Source of the DNA: JAEHCY01 sp964519095
Lineage (GTDB): Bacteria > Pseudomonadota > Gammaproteobacteria > Chromatiales > Chromatiaceae
Direction of reading: 5' to 3'
NCBI GenBank assembly: GCA_964519095.1
Contig: CAZFHV010000127.1
Coordinates: forward strand, 1 to 9,858
DNA: 9,858 nt
This document shows positions 6,387 to 9,858 of the stretch, piece after piece. Position numbers and translations under genes: made by a program. The notes below the pieces were generated by a model that searched no databases, was not told where the DNA came from, and was given only the letters and a program-made list of their open reading frames with translations. Every line of letters begins with the position of its first letter. Position 1 is the stretch's first letter.

Positions 6387-8012
6387 CTAGATGGTCTCGG
6401 GCTCCAGGGTGATGGCGCCGCAGGGGCACTCGGCCACGCAGAGGCCACAGCCCTTGCAGTAGTCGTAGTTGAAGCGGAAGCGCTTGCCGGGACCCAGCTT
6501 GATCACCGCGTTGTCGGGGCAGACCCCATAGCAGGTGTCGCATTCGAAGCAGTTGCCGCAGGAGAGGCAGCGGCGCGCCTCGAACAGGGCGTTGGTCTCG
6601 TCGAGGCCGCCCACCACCTCGTCGAAGGTGGACTGGCGACGCACCACGTCCAGGGTGGGGCGCAGGGTCTTCGGGGCATCGGCGTAGTACCAGGTGTTGA
6701 GGCGCTCGAAGGTGGCCAGCTCCTGCTTGGGTGCCGGCCGATAGGCCTCGCCGCGCAGCCAGGCGTCGATGGCGCGGGCGGCCTTCTTGCCGTGCCCCAC
6801 CGCGACGGTGACGGTGCGCTCGCCGGGGACCATGTCCCCGCCGGCAAAGATGCCGGGATGGCCGGTCATGAGGTCGCGCCCCACCGCGACCACCCCGTCC
6901 TCGATCTGCAGATCCGGCACCCGCTCGAGCAGCGTTAGGTCCGCCTCCTGCCCCAGGGCCAGCACCAGGGAGTCCGCCTCCACGGTCTCCAGCTCTCCGG
7001 TGGGACGCGGAAAGCCGTTCTCGTCGAGTTCCATCTTCTCCACCGTGATGCTCCTCTCCCCGGCCTCCCGCACGGTGGATAGCCACTTCATGCGCACGCC
7101 CTCCTCCAGGGCCCCTTGCACCTCCTCCTCGTGGGCGGGCATGCGCTCGCGTGTGCGCCGGTAGACGATGATGGATTCCTCCGCACCCAGGCGCTTGGCG
7201 GTGCGGGCCACGTCGATCGCGGTGTTGCCCCCGCCGTAGATCACCACGCGACGCCCGAGCAGGGGCCGCTCCTGGGTCTCCATGCCGTGGAGCACCGTGA
7301 GGGCATCGGTGATCTTGCGGGCGTCGCCGGCGGGGATGTAGGCCCGTTTGGCGATCTGAGCCCCCACGCCCAGGAAGGCGGCATCGAATCCCTGCTCGGT
7401 GAGGGTCGCCAGCAGGTCCTCCACCCGCTGACCCAGCCTGAGCTCCACCCCGAGGTCGAGGATGCGGGCGATCTCCGCATCCAGCACCTCCCGCGGCAGG
7501 CGGTACTGGGGGATGCCGTAGCGCATCATGCCACCGGCTGCGGCCTCCGCCTCGTAGAGGGTGACCCCATGACCGAGGCGCCGCAGCTGATAGGCGGCGG
7601 AGAGCCCCGCGGGGCCCGCCCCCACCACCAGGACCCGCTTGCCGCTCTCGGGCCGATCCAGCTCGATCCGCCAGCCCTGCTCCAGGGCCCGGTCGCCGAG
7701 GAAGCGCTCCACGGCGTTGATCCCCACGGACTCGTCGAGCCGACCGCGGTTACAGGCGGTCTCGCAGCTGTGGTAGCAGACCCGCCCCATGATGGCCGGG
7801 AAGGGGTTGTCGTTCATCAGCACCCGCCAGGCCTGCTCGTAGGCCCCTTCCTCGGCGTGGAACAGCCACTGCTGGATGTTCTCGCCCGCCGGGCAGGTGG
7901 CGTTGCAAGGGGGCATGCGGTCGAGGTAGACCGGGCGCAGGGTACGCCAGGACCCCGTGTGGTTGGCGAGGCTGGAGCCGACGTCCAGGGTGATGGCGAA
8001 GGGTCTCTTCAT
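6387..8012 (-). CDS. NAD(P)H-linked FAD/4Fe-4S oxidoreductase (GltD-like) with ferredoxin tail, Por-associated
   Basis: This 541-residue flavoprotein would pass electrons between NAD(P)H and the Por enzyme. An N-terminal GltD/DPYD-type 4Fe-4S domain has Cys36, Cys40, Cys79, Cys83 and Cys87. The FAD Rossmann motif is GAGPAGLSAA (131-140) and the second dinucleotide site is GGGNTAIDVAR (260-270). A FAD-closing segment GIFAGGDM lies at 387-394. The C-terminus carries a Cys-dense motif (Cys482, 485, 488, 491, 494, 498) and a ferredoxin-like set CKGCGLCVAECP (Cys519, 522, 525, 529), which resembles the separate PorD subunit of other enzymes. The ATG overlaps the porB stop as ATGA (8009-8012), so the open extension upstream is not coding. 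Known relatives are the small subunit of glutamate synthase and, as I recall, the FAD subunit of 2-oxoglutarate:NADP+ oxidoreductase of Azoarcus. Genuine GltD is unlikely because no gltB is adjacent. It ends at the terminator at 6345-6379. Confidence 0.92.
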   Translation of the reverse strand: MKRPFAITLDVGSSLANHTGSWRTLRPVYLDRMPPCNATCPAGENIQQWLFHAEEGAYEQAWRVLMNDNPFPAIMGRVCYHSCETACNRGRLDESVGINAVERFLGDRALEQGWRIELDRPESGKRVLVVGAGPAGLSAAYQLRRLGHGVTLYEAEAAAGGMMRYGIPQYRLPREVLDAEIARILDLGVELRLGQRVEDLLATLTEQGFDAAFLGVGAQIAKRAYIPAGDARKITDALTVLHGMETQERPLLGRRVVIYGGGNTAIDVARTAKRLGAEESIIVYRRTRERMPAHEEEVQGALEEGVRMKWLSTVREAGERSITVEKMELDENGFPRPTGELETVEADSLVLALGQEADLTLLERVPDLQIEDGVVAVGRDLMTGHPGIFAGGDMVPGERTVTVAVGHGKKAARAIDAWLRGEAYRPAPKQELATFERLNTWYYADAPKTLRPTLDVVRRQSTFDEVVGGLDETNALFEARRCLSCGNCFECDTCYGVCPDNAVIKLGPGKRFRFNYDYCKGCGLCVAECPCGAITLEPETI

Positions 8013-9013
8013 GCCTCTGCCTCCTTGTCCAGCAAGCCGAAGCGCCGGATGTTGCGATCGGCCAGGGCCTGGATGTGGGCGATCACTTCCACCCGCTTGA
8101 CGGGTCGGAACAGGTGGGCGAAGCGCCGCTGAGATACGAGGTATTCCTCCACCGGAACCGGCCGACGGATGGTGCGCCGCCCACTGATCTCCCCCTGCTC
8201 GGCCTCGAACACCGGGAACAGGCCCGATTCGATGGCGAGTCGCGCGAGCGCGATGGTGGCGTGGGGCTCCGCCCCCCAACCCAAGGGACAGGGGACCAGG
8301 ATGTGGATGTAGCGGGCACCCCGTATCCCCATGGCCTTGGTGACCTTGCCCTCCAGGTCCCGCAGGTCCGCCACCGAGGCGGTCGCCACGTAGGGGATGC
8401 CATGGGCCATGGCGATCAGGGGCACGTTCTTCCCCTGGCCGAAGCTATTGCCCGGCTCACCGCCCATTGCCGGGGTGGTGGCGGTGCGGGCAGCCGGCGG
8501 GGTGGCGGAGGAGCGCTGCACCCCGGTATTCATGTAGGCCTCGTTGTCGTAGCAGATGTAGAGGACGTCGTCGTTGCGCTCGAACATCCCCGAGAGGCAG
8601 CCGAAGCCGATGTCGGTGGTGCCCCCGTCACCGCCTTGGGCCACCACCCGCACCTCTGTCCGGCCCTTGACCTTCATGGCGGCCGCCACGCCGGTGGCCA
8701 CCGCCGCCGTGTTGCCGAACAGGGAGTGGATCCAGGGGATCTGCCAGGAGGTCTGGGGATAGGGGGTGGAGAACACCTCCAGGCAGCCGGTGGCGTTGCA
8801 GGCGATGAGCTGGTTATCGCTGGCCCGCATGGCCGCATCGATGGCGTAGCGGGCCCCCAAGGCCTCGCCACAGCCCTGGCAGGCGCGGTGACCGGAGTTC
8901 AGCGAGTTGGTGCGGGTCAGGGCCGACTGCACCGAGCGCTCCGCCTCCTCCAGCAGCCGGTTGCCGACGGTGAAGGTGCCGGTCTGGTAGAACTTGACGT
9001 GCGAGGTTCTCAT
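8009..9013 (-). CDS. porB: Pyruvate:ferredoxin oxidoreductase beta subunit
   Basis: This 334-residue subunit binds thiamine diphosphate and a 4Fe-4S cluster and catalyses CoA-dependent oxidation of pyruvate to acetyl-CoA and CO2, or the reverse. Visible landmarks are GHRACQGCGEALGARY (41-56) with cluster ligands Cys45 and Cys48, Cys72 and Cys77 in CNATGC, the thiamine/Mg motif GGDGG (127-131) continuing to CYDNEAYMNTG (154-164), and the late cluster cysteine in LVPCPLGW (Cys242). YMNTGVQRSSATP (160-172) and HGIPYVATAS (204-213) are typical of pyruvate rather than 2-oxoglutarate enzymes. The ATG at 9013 has GGAG upstream; the open frame extends further but runs over porA. It follows porA by 25 bp and overlaps the flavoprotein by ATGA. 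Its length is near the family norm, and specificity for pyruvate is inferred from sequence pattern. Confidence 0.93.
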   Translation of the reverse strand: MRTSHVKFYQTGTFTVGNRLLEEAERSVQSALTRTNSLNSGHRACQGCGEALGARYAIDAAMRASDNQLIACNATGCLEVFSTPYPQTSWQIPWIHSLFGNTAAVATGVAAAMKVKGRTEVRVVAQGGDGGTTDIGFGCLSGMFERNDDVLYICYDNEAYMNTGVQRSSATPPAARTATTPAMGGEPGNSFGQGKNVPLIAMAHGIPYVATASVADLRDLEGKVTKAMGIRGARYIHILVPCPLGWGAEPHATIALARLAIESGLFPVFEAEQGEISGRRTIRRPVPVEEYLVSQRRFAHLFRPVKRVEVIAHIQALADRNIRRFGLLDKEAEA

Positions 9014-9038
9014 GGGCTGGCTCCGCTCCCCGTCTGTC

Positions 9039-9858
9039 TCAGCCGATATGGTCGGCCACGATGCCGAGGTCCCGCAGGATGTTCTCGGCGGTGGGCCCCG
9101 AGCGCCGCCGGGTCTCCAGGCGCTCGATCTCCCGATGCACCACCTCGTGGTTGAGGTCGAGGAAGGTGACGTGGCTGAGGGCGTCCTTGTGGGCCCGATG
9201 GAAGAGCTCACTCAGGGATGCGCGGGTGATGGCCCGCCCGCCGAGACCCGCGATCACCGTATAGCCATGGATGTGCAGCCCCGAGAGGGCCATGCGCACG
9301 TTGGTGGCGACGATGCCGCCGATCCCCACCGCCAGGGACTTCTCGAGGACCACCACCCGCCTGGCGTGCCCGAGGGCCTGGCGCAGCTCCCGCATGGGGA
9401 AGGGCCGGAAGGAGCAGAGGCTCACCGAGCCGATGGGCATACCCTTCGCGCGCAGCTCGTCGATCACGTCCTTGATGGTGCCGTTGACCGACCCGAGCGC
9501 CACCACCAGGGTCTCCGCCCCCTCGGTCCGGTAGGGCCGCACCAGCCCCCCGGAGCGACGGCCGAACTGCTCGACGAAGGCATCCGAAAGCTCCGGGATC
9601 AGTCCCAGGGCCTGCATCTGCTTGTAGTGGGCCAGGTAGCGCACCTCGGTGAAGGCCTCGGGCCCCACCATGGCGCCGATGCTGATGGGCTCGGCCGGGT
9701 CCAGCACCTGGCGGGGCTCGAAGGGAAGCAGGAAGGCGTCCACCTGCGCCTGGGTGGGGACGTCCACCCGCTCGTAGGCGTGGGTGAGGATGAAGCCATC
9801 CACGCACACCATCACCGGCACCGAGAGCTCCTCGGCGAGGCGGAAGGCCTGGATGTGC
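9039..9858 (-). CDS. porA: Pyruvate:ferredoxin oxidoreductase alpha subunit (C-terminal part, cut by window edge)
   Basis: About 272 C-terminal residues of PorA are present and the 5' end lies beyond the window. The first readable codons (HIQAFRLAEELS) run without a break into VPVMVCVDGFILTHAYE, a hallmark of the alpha subunit, so the GTG at 9821 is not the start. The region continues with RPYRTEGAETLVVALGSVNG (transketolase C-domain/domain II start) and ends with GLGGRAITRASLSELF. The alpha subunit supplies the pyrimidine-binding half of the thiamine site and the CoA-facing domain, and works with PorB. A gamma (PorG) domain or gene would be expected upstream, outside the window. The stop is 25 bp before the porB ATG, consistent with one transcript. 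There is no sign of frameshift or decay. Confidence 0.93.
   Translation of the reverse strand, partial: HIQAFRLAEELSVPVMVCVDGFILTHAYERVDVPTQAQVDAFLLPFEPRQVLDPAEPISIGAMVGPEAFTEVRYLAHYKQMQALGLIPELSDAFVEQFGRRSGGLVRPYRTEGAETLVVALGSVNGTIKDVIDELRAKGMPIGSVSLCSFRPFPMRELRQALGHARRVVVLEKSLAVGIGGIVATNVRMALSGLHIHGYTVIAGLGGRAITRASLSELFHRAHKDALSHVTFLDLNHEVVHREIERLETRRRSGPTAENILRDLGIVADHIG

Noticed and set aside
6326..6448. Longer N-terminus for the acetyltransferase
   Set aside because: The extra 41 residues read through the terminator hairpin and the end of the flavoprotein gene and show no family similarity.
7116..8132. 338-residue plus-strand open frame opposite the flavoprotein
   Set aside because: It is antisense to a gene with complete FAD and Fe-S motifs, has compositionally biased translation, and has no ribosome-binding site that stands out.
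8075..9154. 359-residue plus-strand open frame opposite porB
   Set aside because: This is a His/Gly/Arg-rich shadow of a clearly conserved enzyme subunit.

Overview
The window is GC-rich and densely coded, with gene families typical of a proteobacterium. A purple-sulfur or sulfur-oxidising gammaproteobacterium (Chromatiales-like) is my best guess. It rests on GC content and gene content only; there is no rRNA or phylogenetic marker. Most genes lie on the minus strand.

Layout from the left edge: (1) 1-111 holds an unassigned stretch ending in a clear rho-independent terminator. (2) 156-626 is a self-contained plus-strand unit: an AT-rich control region with direct and inverted repeats, a 69-residue single-pass membrane protein of unknown function (320-529), and its own terminator (606-626). 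(3) 676-4904, minus strand, is a four-gene ABC exporter operon of the MacAB type: periplasmic adaptor, ATPase, and two different FtsX-like permeases. Two junctions are ATGA overlaps and the third has a 1-bp gap. (4) 4905-5108 is a divergent gap with a candidate promoter and two REP-like units. (5) 5109-5675, plus strand, is a DUF99 protein, a mostly archaeal family related to endonuclease V. (6) 5738-6325, minus strand, is a RimJ/RimL-type GNAT acetyltransferase. (7) 6345-6379 is a strong minus-strand terminator closing the last operon. (8) 6387-9858, minus strand, encodes the alpha subunit (porA, cut by the window edge) and beta subunit (porB) of a pyruvate:ferredoxin oxidoreductase, then a GltD-like FAD/NAD(P)H flavoprotein with 4Fe-4S modules at both ends.

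Working model: PorA and PorB carry out thiamine-dependent oxidation of pyruvate to acetyl-CoA, or the reverse. The flavoprotein, translationally coupled to PorB and carrying a ferredoxin-like tail, would link that chemistry to the NAD(P)H pool. The exporter operon would use ATP to drive periplasmic substrate extrusion, but its substrate and outer-membrane partner cannot be told from the sequence. The small membrane protein, DUF99 protein and acetyltransferase have no visible functional link to either operon.

I see no CRISPR array, tRNA, rRNA, insertion sequence or integrase. No clearly new multi-gene system is evident. The most interesting items are the NAD(P)H-linked Por operon, the heterodimeric exporter, the bacterial DUF99 gene and the orphan small membrane protein with its repeat-rich promoter.
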